DNA from: a virus | Virus record (IMG/VR): IMGVR_UViG_3300037847_002600 | Location: 1-55,781 of that record | Direction: 5' to 3' (one strand) | DNA length: 55,781 nt | Shown here: one piece after another, positions 6,432 through 12,906 of the stretch | How the letters are laid out: the number at the start of each line of letters is the position of its first letter | Numbering within the stretch: position 1 is the stretch's first letter | The notes under the pieces: model-generated | What the model saw: the letters and a program-made list of their open reading frames with translations, nothing else | Database searches by the model: none | Told to the model about the DNA's origin: nothing | Translations under genes and position numbers: made by a program

Positions 6432-7467
6432 ACTAGACATGAGCAACGGACGAGCGAACATGATGTATGCGGGTGCACGCCCGTGGCACGGACTAGGTAA
6501 GTACGTAGGCGACCAGCCCGTGACTGCGGAGGAGGCAATCGTCGCCGCAGGTATGGACTGGGACGTGAACCTGCGCGAGATGTACACGTACCCGACGGAC
6601 ACCAGCCTCGCAGTGCAGGTGCCCGACCGGTTCGCGGTTACGCGTAGCGACACGCACGACGTGCTCGGTACGGTAGGCAAGGTGTTCACACCCTTGCAGA
6701 ATCGCGAGGCGTTCAAGTTCATGGACGCGGTCGCAGGCCCCGAGCGTCTCGTGCGCTACCACACGGCGGGTTCGCTGTTCGGTGGCGAGCAGGTGTGGTT
6801 GCTTGCCGAGCTTACGAACCTCGTGGCGGACATCGTACCTAACGACCCGTTGCGCCCGTACATGTGCCTTATCAACGGACACACAGGCAAGATGAACTTG
6901 CAGGTGTTCCCCACGGCTGTGCGTGTTGTGTGCAACAACACGAAGACGATGGCGATAGGCAAGGCGAGAGAGGACAAGGACACGAGCCCGTACGTGAAGA
7001 TACGCCACTCGCGTAGGATTCACGACAAGGTCGAGGAGGCGCGACGTGCGCTAGGCTTTGCGGTCGAGCGCGTGGAGTTGTTCACGGGGTGCATGCGTCA
7101 CCTCGCACGCAAGCCCATCACGTCTGCCCAGTGGAGCGACGTACTGGACCAGCTTGTCCCCGTGCCTGAGTTGCCCGAGGGTAAGGACTCCTCACGTGGA
7201 CGCACGATGGCGATGAACAAGCACGCACGACTCACGGAGTTGTTCGAGGCAGGCATCGGTACAGACATCCCCGGTGTGCGTGGCACGGGTTGGGGTGCGT
7301 ACAATGCGATCACGCAGTACACGACACACGATTTCGCTGTGCGTGCAGGCAACAAGGACGCGTCCGACTACCAGCAACGCAAGAGCGAGCGGTTGCTCGA
7401 CTCCTCGTGGTTCGGCGCAGGTGCGGACATGAACAAGCGTGGCCTGAAGCTACTGCTTGATGCATGA
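6421..7467 (+). CDS. DUF932 / TIGR03299-like phage-plasmid protein
   Basis: A 348-aa protein resembling the DUF932 family (TIGR03299 type) common on phages and plasmids. The N-terminal PWHGLGKYV motif (about 20-28), the central MCLINGHTGKMNLQVFPTAV region, the VCNNT motif (about 162-166) and the C-terminal GTGWGAYNAITQY segment are characteristic. The molecular function of this family is unsettled. The ATG at 6421 follows GGAGGTGAAGC. It closes the early block and is followed by a tiny ATGA-coupled membrane peptide and a strong hairpin. Confidence 0.85.
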   Translation: MAHELDMSNGRANMMYAGARPWHGLGKYVGDQPVTAEEAIVAAGMDWDVNLREMYTYPTDTSLAVQVPDRFAVTRSDTHDVLGTVGKVFTPLQNREAFKFMDAVAGPERLVRYHTAGSLFGGEQVWLLAELTNLVADIVPNDPLRPYMCLINGHTGKMNLQVFPTAVRVVCNNTKTMAIGKAREDKDTSPYVKIRHSRRIHDKVEEARRALGFAVERVELFTGCMRHLARKPITSAQWSDVLDQLVPVPELPEGKDSSRGRTMAMNKHARLTELFEAGIGTDIPGVRGTGWGAYNAITQYTTHDFAVRAGNKDASDYQQRKSERLLDSSWFGAGADMNKRGLKLLLDA

Positions 7468-7550
7468 TAGACGTGTCCGCTAAGCTGCTCACCCTGTGCG
7501 TGTGTGTGCTCACAGGGTGGTGGCTCTTCAAACAGTATGACTACAAGTGA
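7464..7550 (+). CDS. Tiny membrane peptide (28 aa)
   Basis: An ATGA overlap with the DUF932 stop (7464-7467) opens a 28-residue frame beginning MIDVSAKLLTLCVC and ending with WWLFKQYDYK. It is a single hydrophobic helix with a charged C-terminus. It ends six bases before a perfect 9-bp hairpin. The overlap supports translation. The function is unknown. Confidence 0.5.
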   Translation: MIDVSAKLLTLCVCVLTGWWLFKQYDYK

Positions 7551-7555
7551 GCCTT

Positions 7556-7585
7556 GCGCACCGGTGCACATGCCGGTGCGCCTTT
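7556..7585 (+). terminator. Strong hairpin after DUF932 operon, terminator-like
   Basis: GCGCACCGG (7556-7564) and CCGGTGCGC (7573-7581) form a perfect 9-bp GC-rich stem with an 8-base loop, followed by CTTTGG. The stem is strong but the T-run is short, so termination may be partial. It sits between the early block and the next zinc-ribbon gene. Confidence 0.55.
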
Positions 7586-7597
7586 GGAGATACGTAG

Positions 7598-7867
7598 ATG
7601 ATTTGCAAACGATGTGGAGCAAACGCGTTGCGCGTGACGGACGTGACGCACAATAATGTGGAGTGCGCACCCAGTCGAGAGTACCTGCGACGCTGGGGTA
7701 AGCGCGTAGCCTTGGAGAAGTTCGCGTACCACGCACGTGTCCCGTGGACTGCGCGTCGCCTCGTGTGTGATGCGTGCGGTGCGCAGTTACGTACGATAGA
7801 GGTGACGGTGGACCACGTACCACGGAGGTGGACGCGGAAGGTGTCGGAAGGAGAGGAGGAGGAATAG
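7598..7867 (+). CDS. NrdR-like zinc-ribbon protein, paralog of 2331-2558
   Basis: An 89-aa protein with MICKRCG at the start and LVCDACGAQLRTIEV near residue 66, the same CxxC...CDAC...RT(L/I)E plan as the leftward gene at 2331-2558. A middle YLRRWGKRV segment matches YLQRWACERV of that protein. TTTGGAG precedes the ATG. It is ribbon only, without an ATP-cone. The two copies, one in each transcription unit, suggest duplicated regulators or nucleic-acid-binding proteins. Confidence 0.75.
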   Translation: MICKRCGANALRVTDVTHNNVECAPSREYLRRWGKRVALEKFAYHARVPWTARRLVCDACGAQLRTIEVTVDHVPRRWTRKVSEGEEEE

Positions 7868-7888
7868 ATAGTAGGTTATGCTACGTGT

Positions 7889-8086
7889 ATGCATACGAAG
7901 CACATCGACCTAGACCTAGGCGTGGCTCCTGACTTCGAGGAGCGCGTGATATATCAGGTCGTATCTGATATGTTCGAGGTCGAGGTGTCGTTCGAGGACA
8001 CATCCGTGTGCATACGCGGAGACGCCCGCAACCTTACAGCGTGGATAGCCTTTCACATACTGCCCATGGAGGTAGTGGAGGCGTAG
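7889..8086 (+). CDS. Hypothetical small acidic protein (65 aa)
   Basis: Starts at the ATG at 7889; the ribosome site is weak (AGGTT further upstream). The protein is acidic, with HIDLDLGVAPDFEERVIYQVVSDMF forming a strand-helix opening and a C-terminal hydrophobic helix (LTAWIAFHIL). It ends three bases before the FmdB-like gene, so it is likely part of the same operon. No family is recognised. Confidence 0.55.
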   Translation: MHTKHIDLDLGVAPDFEERVIYQVVSDMFEVEVSFEDTSVCIRGDARNLTAWIAFHILPMEVVEA

Positions 8087-8088
8087 AG

Positions 8089-8298
8089 ATGCCGATATAC
8101 GAGTACGAGTGCGACGCCTGCGGGCACCGGTTCGAGGTGCTGGTGCGCGATCGCACAGCAAAGAGCGCGTGCCCTGAGTGCGCCAGTGATAAACTAAACC
8201 GTTTGATAAGTACCTGCGCGTTCGCCCTCAAAGGCGGGGGCTGGTACGCAGATGGGTACAGCAGTGCCCAAGGAGGGGGAGATGAACCCGTGGGATAG
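8089..8298 (+). CDS. FmdB-type zinc-ribbon protein
   Basis: A 69-aa protein beginning MPIYEYECDACGHRFE and followed by SACPECASDKLNRLI, the classic FmdB-family ribbon (CxxC...CxxC). The upstream extension to 8008 is not part of the family and is dropped. These small proteins are widespread and usually of unknown role; a regulatory function has been suggested for the family. It overlaps the helicase gene by 17 bases. A second FmdB-like protein is encoded in the late region at 39712-40128. Confidence 0.85.
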   Translation: MPIYEYECDACGHRFEVLVRDRTAKSACPECASDKLNRLISTCAFALKGGGWYADGYSSAQGGGDEPVG

Positions 8299-9763
8299 AG
8301 CAGAGATACGCGAGCGCGTGAAGCCTTGGGTACTAGATGGATACTTAACAGAGTACCAGCGTGAGGCGTGGTCGTGGTCCGCTACGCGTGACGGGTCGTT
8401 CCTCTGGTGGGCATGCGGCGCAGGCAAGACACTCGGCGCACTGTTGTGGCTCGTGTCGCATAGTCGCAGGACACGCAAGGTGGTTGTTACGAAGGCTGCT
8501 ACTAAGCGTCAGTGGAAAGCGCAGGGCGCACAGTACACGGACATGCAGATGCTGGTGCTCGACGGGCAAGGTGGCATGGACATACCACAAGAAACAGAAT
8601 GCATAGTAATCTCGTGGGAGACGCTCATGCATTGGTACCCGTACATCCTGACGTGGAAGGGCATGCGTCCGCTCGTCATCGTGTGGGACGAGATACACAA
8701 GGGCAAAGCTTGGAAACGCAAGGAGAAGATACTCGACGAGGACGGCGACATCCAGTGGGTGTGGCTGGAGAACCGTGCAGCGTACGCTGCTAAGTTGAGT
8801 CGCATAGCAAGCGCACGCCTTGGGCTTACAGCTACACCGATACGTGACAGGCGACGTGACCTGTGGGCACAGCTCGACCTCATTCAGCCCGAGCAGCACG
8901 GGACAAACTGGAACTGGGTGCACCGCTTCTGCGCAGCAAAGCAGGGCGAGTACGGTGGAATCGACACCACGGGCGAGAGCAACTGCGCACAACTTAAACA
9001 TATACTTAGTCGCATAGTACACGCTGTGTCGTATGCGGAGATGGCTAGGAGCTTACCGCCCAAGCGGCGTCAGCTTGTGTACCTGTCACCGAGTGAGCAG
9101 ACGAAGCCCTCGGCGTTCCGAGACACACTGAAGCGTGCAGCCAAGATGGGCAAGCAGCATCTGTTCGAGGCGAACCTGTCGGTCGCAGCATCGACCAAGC
9201 GCAAGTGGATCGCAGACTCAGTGATGAGCTGCGTTGAAGCTGGACAAAAGGTAGCAGTGTTTACAGGTAGACGCAAGGACTGCGACGCCCTCGCCAAACT
9301 TATTAAGACACGCGTAAAGAAACTTGGTGCTCCTGTGTGGCATGGCCATGGTGGCGACTCTGTTAAGTATCGCATGGAGCAGGTCGCACAGTACGCAGCG
9401 GCCCAAGGGGCAGGCGTCTTTGTAGGTACGACCGACGCTTTCGGCGAAGCCATCGACGGGCTACAGCACACCGACGCAGTGTACTTTGCTATGTTGCCAT
9501 GGACACCGGGGCAGGTTACTCAGGCTGAGGGACGCTTCAGTAGGCACGGCTCAGACCGGCCAGTACTGTTGACCTACGTTGTATCTGAGGGTACTGTTGA
9601 CGAACATGTCGCAGATGTTTTGCTGGAGAAGTTGGAGGGTGTGTCGGGCGTGACAGGTGACGAGGATGCGACCGCACTGGCAGGGACACTTGCAGGTGAT
9701 GGTCATGAGGATGAGATAATGGATTCGATTTTAGATTTGGCCGCACTGGCCGGGAGTTTATGA
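8282..9763 (+). CDS. SF2 (SNF2-like) DNA helicase
   Basis: A 493-aa superfamily 2 helicase. Motifs: Walker A ACGAGKT (44-50), motif II DEIH (136-139), motif III LTATP (182-186), and motif VI QAEGRFSRHGS (about 414-424). ATP-dependent DNA translocation or unwinding is the known activity of such proteins. The start is the ATG at 8282 behind AGGAGGGGGAG, rather than the ATG at 8252. It opens the DNA-metabolism block and is coupled to the following gene by a stop/start overlap. The SNF2-like layout, with RFSRHGSDRP, resembles phage helicases that act in replication or recombination. Confidence 0.88.
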   Translation: MNPWDRAEIRERVKPWVLDGYLTEYQREAWSWSATRDGSFLWWACGAGKTLGALLWLVSHSRRTRKVVVTKAATKRQWKAQGAQYTDMQMLVLDGQGGMDIPQETECIVISWETLMHWYPYILTWKGMRPLVIVWDEIHKGKAWKRKEKILDEDGDIQWVWLENRAAYAAKLSRIASARLGLTATPIRDRRRDLWAQLDLIQPEQHGTNWNWVHRFCAAKQGEYGGIDTTGESNCAQLKHILSRIVHAVSYAEMARSLPPKRRQLVYLSPSEQTKPSAFRDTLKRAAKMGKQHLFEANLSVAASTKRKWIADSVMSCVEAGQKVAVFTGRRKDCDALAKLIKTRVKKLGAPVWHGHGGDSVKYRMEQVAQYAAAQGAGVFVGTTDAFGEAIDGLQHTDAVYFAMLPWTPGQVTQAEGRFSRHGSDRPVLLTYVVSEGTVDEHVADVLLEKLEGVSGVTGDEDATALAGTLAGDGHEDEIMDSILDLAALAGSL

Positions 9764-10041
9764 TGGCAACGAAGATGATGTTGACAGACGACATAGAGGA
9801 AATGCTAGACCAGATGGCAGACAAGCACGGTGCACGTACCGTCGTCTCCGCACTGGCGGAAGCAACAGGCGAAACCCTGCGTCACTTTGAAGAGAAGTTC
9901 GGGCTGGACGAAGTGGCCGACACTTTTGAAGAAGAGATGATGTACTGGTACATGGGACACGGGCATGCGGGTGCGCGTGCCGAGCGACTACAAGAAGCAA
10001 CTGATGTGTGGATGTGGGCACAGGCTGCGGCTGACGCATGA
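9760..10041 (+). CDS. Hypothetical protein in replication operon (93 aa)
   Basis: Starts at tandem ATG codons (9760 and 9763), overlapping the helicase stop. It is acidic and predicted helical: DDIEEMLDQMADKHGARTV, then HFEEKFGLDEVADTF, then a Met/Tyr-rich turn and a helix ending AQAAADA. It could be a small partner of the helicase or nuclease between which it sits. It has no recognised domain. Confidence 0.7.
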   Translation: MMATKMMLTDDIEEMLDQMADKHGARTVVSALAEATGETLRHFEEKFGLDEVADTFEEEMMYWYMGHGHAGARAERLQEATDVWMWAQAAADA

Positions 10042-10880
10042 AACATCTCATCGATCCGGGCCCGTCTCGCAAGGGATGGCACCGGTTACAGAAGGTACTC
10101 ACGTGCCCGCGTTTGTACGCGCTATCCTACCTGACCGACGCGCCGCCGGTCCGCAAGGGCGACCCGCCTGAGCCCCTCGTAAAAGGCTCGATGCTGCACG
10201 TCGCACTCGCACACCACTACGCCGACGGCATGGAAGAGTACGCAGACAAAGACCTGTACACTCCTACGGATGCGGTGCAGCAACTTGTCGAGCTACAGCC
10301 CAACGATGAGCGTGCCGCATGGCAGCGCCACGCCAAGCAGGTGTGCGCTACGTATGCAGACTACAACATGCACTGGGGCAAGGAACGCTGGAAGCCCATG
10401 GGTATTGAAACAGAACTGATGGTAAACATCTTCGACGAGAAGATGAACCGCACGTACCTGTACACGCAACGTGTTGACCTCGCATGGCGACACCCCATGA
10501 CGGGTAAGGTCTGGTTCGTAGACCACAAGACGACTGCACGCTGGACACCCCAGACACTTAGTAAGTACTCGATGAACGGACAGTTCCTTGGGTACCAGAT
10601 GATCGGGGAGAAGAAGTTCGGCGACGATTGGGGTGGCGTGCTGCTCAACGTCATCGAGTGGGGCAAGGGCGGAGGCTCGCCAACATTTAAGAGGATGCCG
10701 GTTGACCCAGCTCCGCACTCGGTTGAGCGGTTCCGCCAGTCCATTATTCGCGGGGAGCGTACGCTTCTGGAGTATGAAAACATGGAGCCCAAGGATTGGC
10801 CGGGGGCTCATCACGACGGTGCGTGCTGGCCGTATCGACAGTGCAAGTTCTATTCGACATGTCAGTGGGGAGGTAAATGA
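10038..10880 (+). CDS. PD-(D/E)XK nuclease, Cas4/RecB-like with Fe-S cysteines
   Basis: A 280-aa protein with the RecB/Cas4 nuclease plan: C23 in LTCPRLYALSYL, a G-x3-H motif at G50-H54, D147 in QRVDL, the D162-H-K164 catalytic signature, and C263, C269 and C275 near the C-terminus. The four cysteines match the iron-sulfur cluster of Cas4/AddB-type nucleases. The family acts as a DNA exonuclease. It lies directly before the Sak4-like recombinase and SSB, with ATGA overlaps on both sides, so I infer end processing for recombination-dependent replication. Confidence 0.88.
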   Translation: MKHLIDPGPSRKGWHRLQKVLTCPRLYALSYLTDAPPVRKGDPPEPLVKGSMLHVALAHHYADGMEEYADKDLYTPTDAVQQLVELQPNDERAAWQRHAKQVCATYADYNMHWGKERWKPMGIETELMVNIFDEKMNRTYLYTQRVDLAWRHPMTGKVWFVDHKTTARWTPQTLSKYSMNGQFLGYQMIGEKKFGDDWGGVLLNVIEWGKGGGSPTFKRMPVDPAPHSVERFRQSIIRGERTLLEYENMEPKDWPGAHHDGACWPYRQCKFYSTCQWGGK

Positions 10881-11782
10881 TGAGTGAGGAAGGTGTGTTT
10901 ATTATTGTGTACGGAGGCGCGAAGTCAGGCAAGACGCTGGCGACAGTCCGCGCATTCCCAGATGGGTTGTTCGTTACGCCGAAGGGCGGACTGACGTGCG
11001 CTCGGTGGATTGACTGGGAGCCCAAGGTTATCGAGACCGACGACAAGGGCTACGGCGTGCCGCAGATAACGGAGATGATCAAGCAGGCACAAGATAAGTA
11101 TCCTGCTATTATCATCGACGACTTCAGCATCATCCTCCAGCAGGAGCTACAGCGATGCAAGAAGAGTCACGCAGGGTGGACAGCGTTCGACGTGTTCAAC
11201 AACCGTGTGTATGCGTTGCGCGACGCTGCTCGCCTAGCCAAGTGCCACGTCGTACTGACGATGCACGAGCAGGCACCCAAGGAAGTTGGGCAGGAGAATG
11301 AGAAGCGATGGGTCCGAGGTTGTCCCATGGTACCGGGCTGGCAGTTGCCCGAGAAGTTACCTACACACGCAGACATTGTGGCACGTGTAATCTATGACGA
11401 GTCGGCGTTCGGTTGGCCGTACCTGCTACAGACAGGGCCCGACAACCAGTACGTCACGGGAGACAGGCTGGCGATCACACCCGAGAGGTTCCCGCTAAAC
11501 ATCCGTGAGGTGCTGTTGTTATCAGGACACACAGGTGTGAAGCGTCCTGACAAGTTGGCGTTCATGGACAAGTGGGTGTATGATATTTCGCAAGAGCTGG
11601 TAACTGAGCTTGACAGCAGACGACCCAAGGTTAAGGGGGTACTCGCCCCGTATGTTGAACGGTTGCAGAAGGAGGGAGTTAGGGACAGATGGATTCGGTG
11701 GATCTTCGCCGATGCCATAGATAGGGCGCAGATGACGCGCCATAATGATAGTTTGATTGATAACTTTTTAGTTTCATTGTGA
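10877..11782 (+). CDS. Sak4-like recombinase ATPase (AAA_24 type)
   Basis: A 301-aa P-loop protein with Walker A GGAKSGKT (13-20) and Walker B in PAIIIDDFSI. Its length and arrangement fit the phage Sak4 group, RecA/Rad51-core single-strand annealing proteins. Such proteins promote annealing with a cognate SSB, which here is probably the next gene. It starts at tandem ATGs 10877/10880 behind GGGGAGGTAA; the second may be used. The C-terminal part, about 200 onward, is an extra helical region. Confidence in the P-loop recombinase role is good; the exact clade needs a profile search. Confidence 0.82.
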   Translation: MMSEEGVFIIVYGGAKSGKTLATVRAFPDGLFVTPKGGLTCARWIDWEPKVIETDDKGYGVPQITEMIKQAQDKYPAIIIDDFSIILQQELQRCKKSHAGWTAFDVFNNRVYALRDAARLAKCHVVLTMHEQAPKEVGQENEKRWVRGCPMVPGWQLPEKLPTHADIVARVIYDESAFGWPYLLQTGPDNQYVTGDRLAITPERFPLNIREVLLLSGHTGVKRPDKLAFMDKWVYDISQELVTELDSRRPKVKGVLAPYVERLQKEGVRDRWIRWIFADAIDRAQMTRHNDSLIDNFLVSL

Positions 11783-11789
11783 GGATAAG

Positions 11790-12290
11790 ATGAGTATTGA
11801 CTTTGATTTTAGTGGAGTATCGCTGAACGAGAGCCCTGCCGAAGAGGGCATCTACCCAGTGGAGATCGAATACGTAGACGGCTACGTCACCAAGACAGGC
11901 AACAAGCGTGTCACCTTCAAGGCTAAGGTCTGCGAAGGCGAAGCCAAGGGCTGCGTCATCAAGGATGGCATCAACCTGCCGACCGTGAAGTCGCAAGGCG
12001 TCAAGAAGGTATGGCTTGGATTCTTCCGCTCGCTGGGCATGAGCCCCGCTGAGGTGGCTGACGTGTTCAGTGGTATGTCTGGCAAGGGCGACGAGAGCGC
12101 CGAGTTCTACGCCGAGTGCATCGGCAAGGTGGTCGTTGGTCTCAAGGGCTACTGCTACTACGCACCTGCGGTTGAGGAAGGCGGCTGGCCTACTCGCAAC
12201 TGGTTGACTCCGCAACAGGCACGAGCACAGGCGAAGACCCGTGCCAAGTCTGGAGGAGACGACGCGCTAGGTGATTTCATCAACGTCTAG
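11790..12290 (+). CDS. ssb: Single-strand DNA-binding protein, DUF669-like
   Basis: A 166-aa protein resembling DUF669/phage SSB proteins that commonly accompany Sak4-type recombinases. It opens with a short acidic stretch and a beta-rich core (IYPVEIEYVDGYVTKTGNKR) and ends with an acidic tip, DDALGDFINV, like the C-terminal peptide by which SSBs recruit partners. It follows the recombinase by seven bases. GAGGATAAG precedes the ATG. The operon stops after this gene at a strong terminator (12299-12347). Family identity is inferred from layout and context. Confidence 0.78.
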   Translation: MSIDFDFSGVSLNESPAEEGIYPVEIEYVDGYVTKTGNKRVTFKAKVCEGEAKGCVIKDGINLPTVKSQGVKKVWLGFFRSLGMSPAEVADVFSGMSGKGDESAEFYAECIGKVVVGLKGYCYYAPAVEEGGWPTRNWLTPQQARAQAKTRAKSGGDDALGDFINV

Positions 12291-12298
12291 TACGTTGT

Positions 12299-12347
12299 GG
12301 GTGCCTTGGACTAACACCAAAAATGCTTACACCAAGGCACCCTTTTT
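12299..12347 (+). terminator. Rho-independent terminator after ssb
   Basis: GGGTGCCTTGG (12299-12309) pairs perfectly with CCAAGGCACCC (12332-12342). The loop is 22 bases, and TTTTT (12343-12347) follows. This is a textbook intrinsic terminator. It would limit expression of the polymerase genes relative to ssb, with partial read-through. Confidence 0.85.
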
Positions 12348-12356
12348 GGAGACGAT

Positions 12357-12533
12357 ATGAACTGTTGGCACTGCAACACAGAACTTATCTGGGGTGGCGA
12401 CCACGAAGCCGAGGGTAGCACGGTGTACACGATGGTGACGAACCTGACCTGTCCAAACTGCGACTCGCTGGTGCTGGTCTACTCTGGTGTACAGACGGAG
12501 CCCCCGGCTCGGATTGTGTTTGATGAGGAGTGA
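12357..12533 (+). CDS. Small zinc-ribbon protein (58 aa)
   Basis: The ATG at 12357 lies ten bases after the ssb terminator's T-run, preceded by TTGGAG. The peptide has CWHC at the start and CPNC at residues 32-35, a zinc ribbon with 25 residues between pairs, and an acidic C-terminus. It resembles small phage proteins with CWHC/CPxC pairs. Its end overlaps the next start at 12523. The function is unknown. Confidence 0.7.
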   Translation: MNCWHCNTELIWGGDHEAEGSTVYTMVTNLTCPNCDSLVLVYSGVQTEPPARIVFDEE

Positions 12534-12798
12534 CCTCACCGTTCCTGAGATAGATGCGCTAGAGCGTCTCATGAAAGAGTGGGAGGTCAAGCGTGCGGAC
12601 TGCACGCCGATGGAGAAGCTTGGCTTCCATCGCCTCAAGAAGAAGGGTCACGTACGCATCAAGAAGGGTACGTACTTAATGCCCTGTGATCTCACAGATG
12701 AAGAGTTCGATGCTTGGTTCTTCTGGCTGGAGGACGTGCTCGAACTCGCACCAAGGGAGGGTCCATTGGAGGTAGGTTCCGGCCATCCAGATGGCTAA
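12523..12798 (+). CDS. Hypothetical protein before DNA polymerase (91 aa)
   Basis: Starts at the ATG at 12523, overlapping the preceding zinc-ribbon gene; the longer frame from 12487 is rejected. It has an N-terminal helix (SDLTVPEIDALERLMKEWEVK), a basic middle (HRLKKKGHVRIKKG) and an acidic helix with DEEFDAWFFWLEDVLEL. The helix/basic-loop/helix layout might be a small DNA-associated or winged domain, but I cannot name it. A gap of 108 bases with an inverted repeat follows. Confidence 0.6.
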   Translation: MRSDLTVPEIDALERLMKEWEVKRADCTPMEKLGFHRLKKKGHVRIKKGTYLMPCDLTDEEFDAWFFWLEDVLELAPREGPLEVGSGHPDG

Positions 12799-12812
12799 AG
12801 GAACACTGATTG

Positions 12813-12832
12813 CTACATACGATAGTATGTAG
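12813..12832 (+). promoter_or_regulatory. Perfect inverted repeat upstream of DNA polymerase gene
   Basis: CTACATAC (12813-12820), loop GATA, GTATGTAG (12825-12832): an 8-bp perfect dyad in the 108-bp gap before the polymerase gene. No T-run follows, so it is more likely an operator or mRNA stem-loop than a terminator. A TATAAC word lies further downstream near 12880, but no good -35 pairs with it. Confidence 0.5.
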
Positions 12833-12906
12833 ATTGTGACTAATAGGGCACCGAGTTCTCTGTTATCCATTCTCATAACTATAACTTAGTCTCTAGGGAG
12901 GGACAC

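Noticed and set aside
8345-9022. Minus-strand frame of 225 codons
   Set aside because: Antisense to the SF2 helicase; Cys/His-rich antisense composition.
12676-12876. Minus-strand 66-codon frame with a membrane-like segment
   Set aside because: Mostly antisense to the 91-aa gene, and its ribosome site is weak. The hydrophobic segment is notable, but not enough to call a gene.
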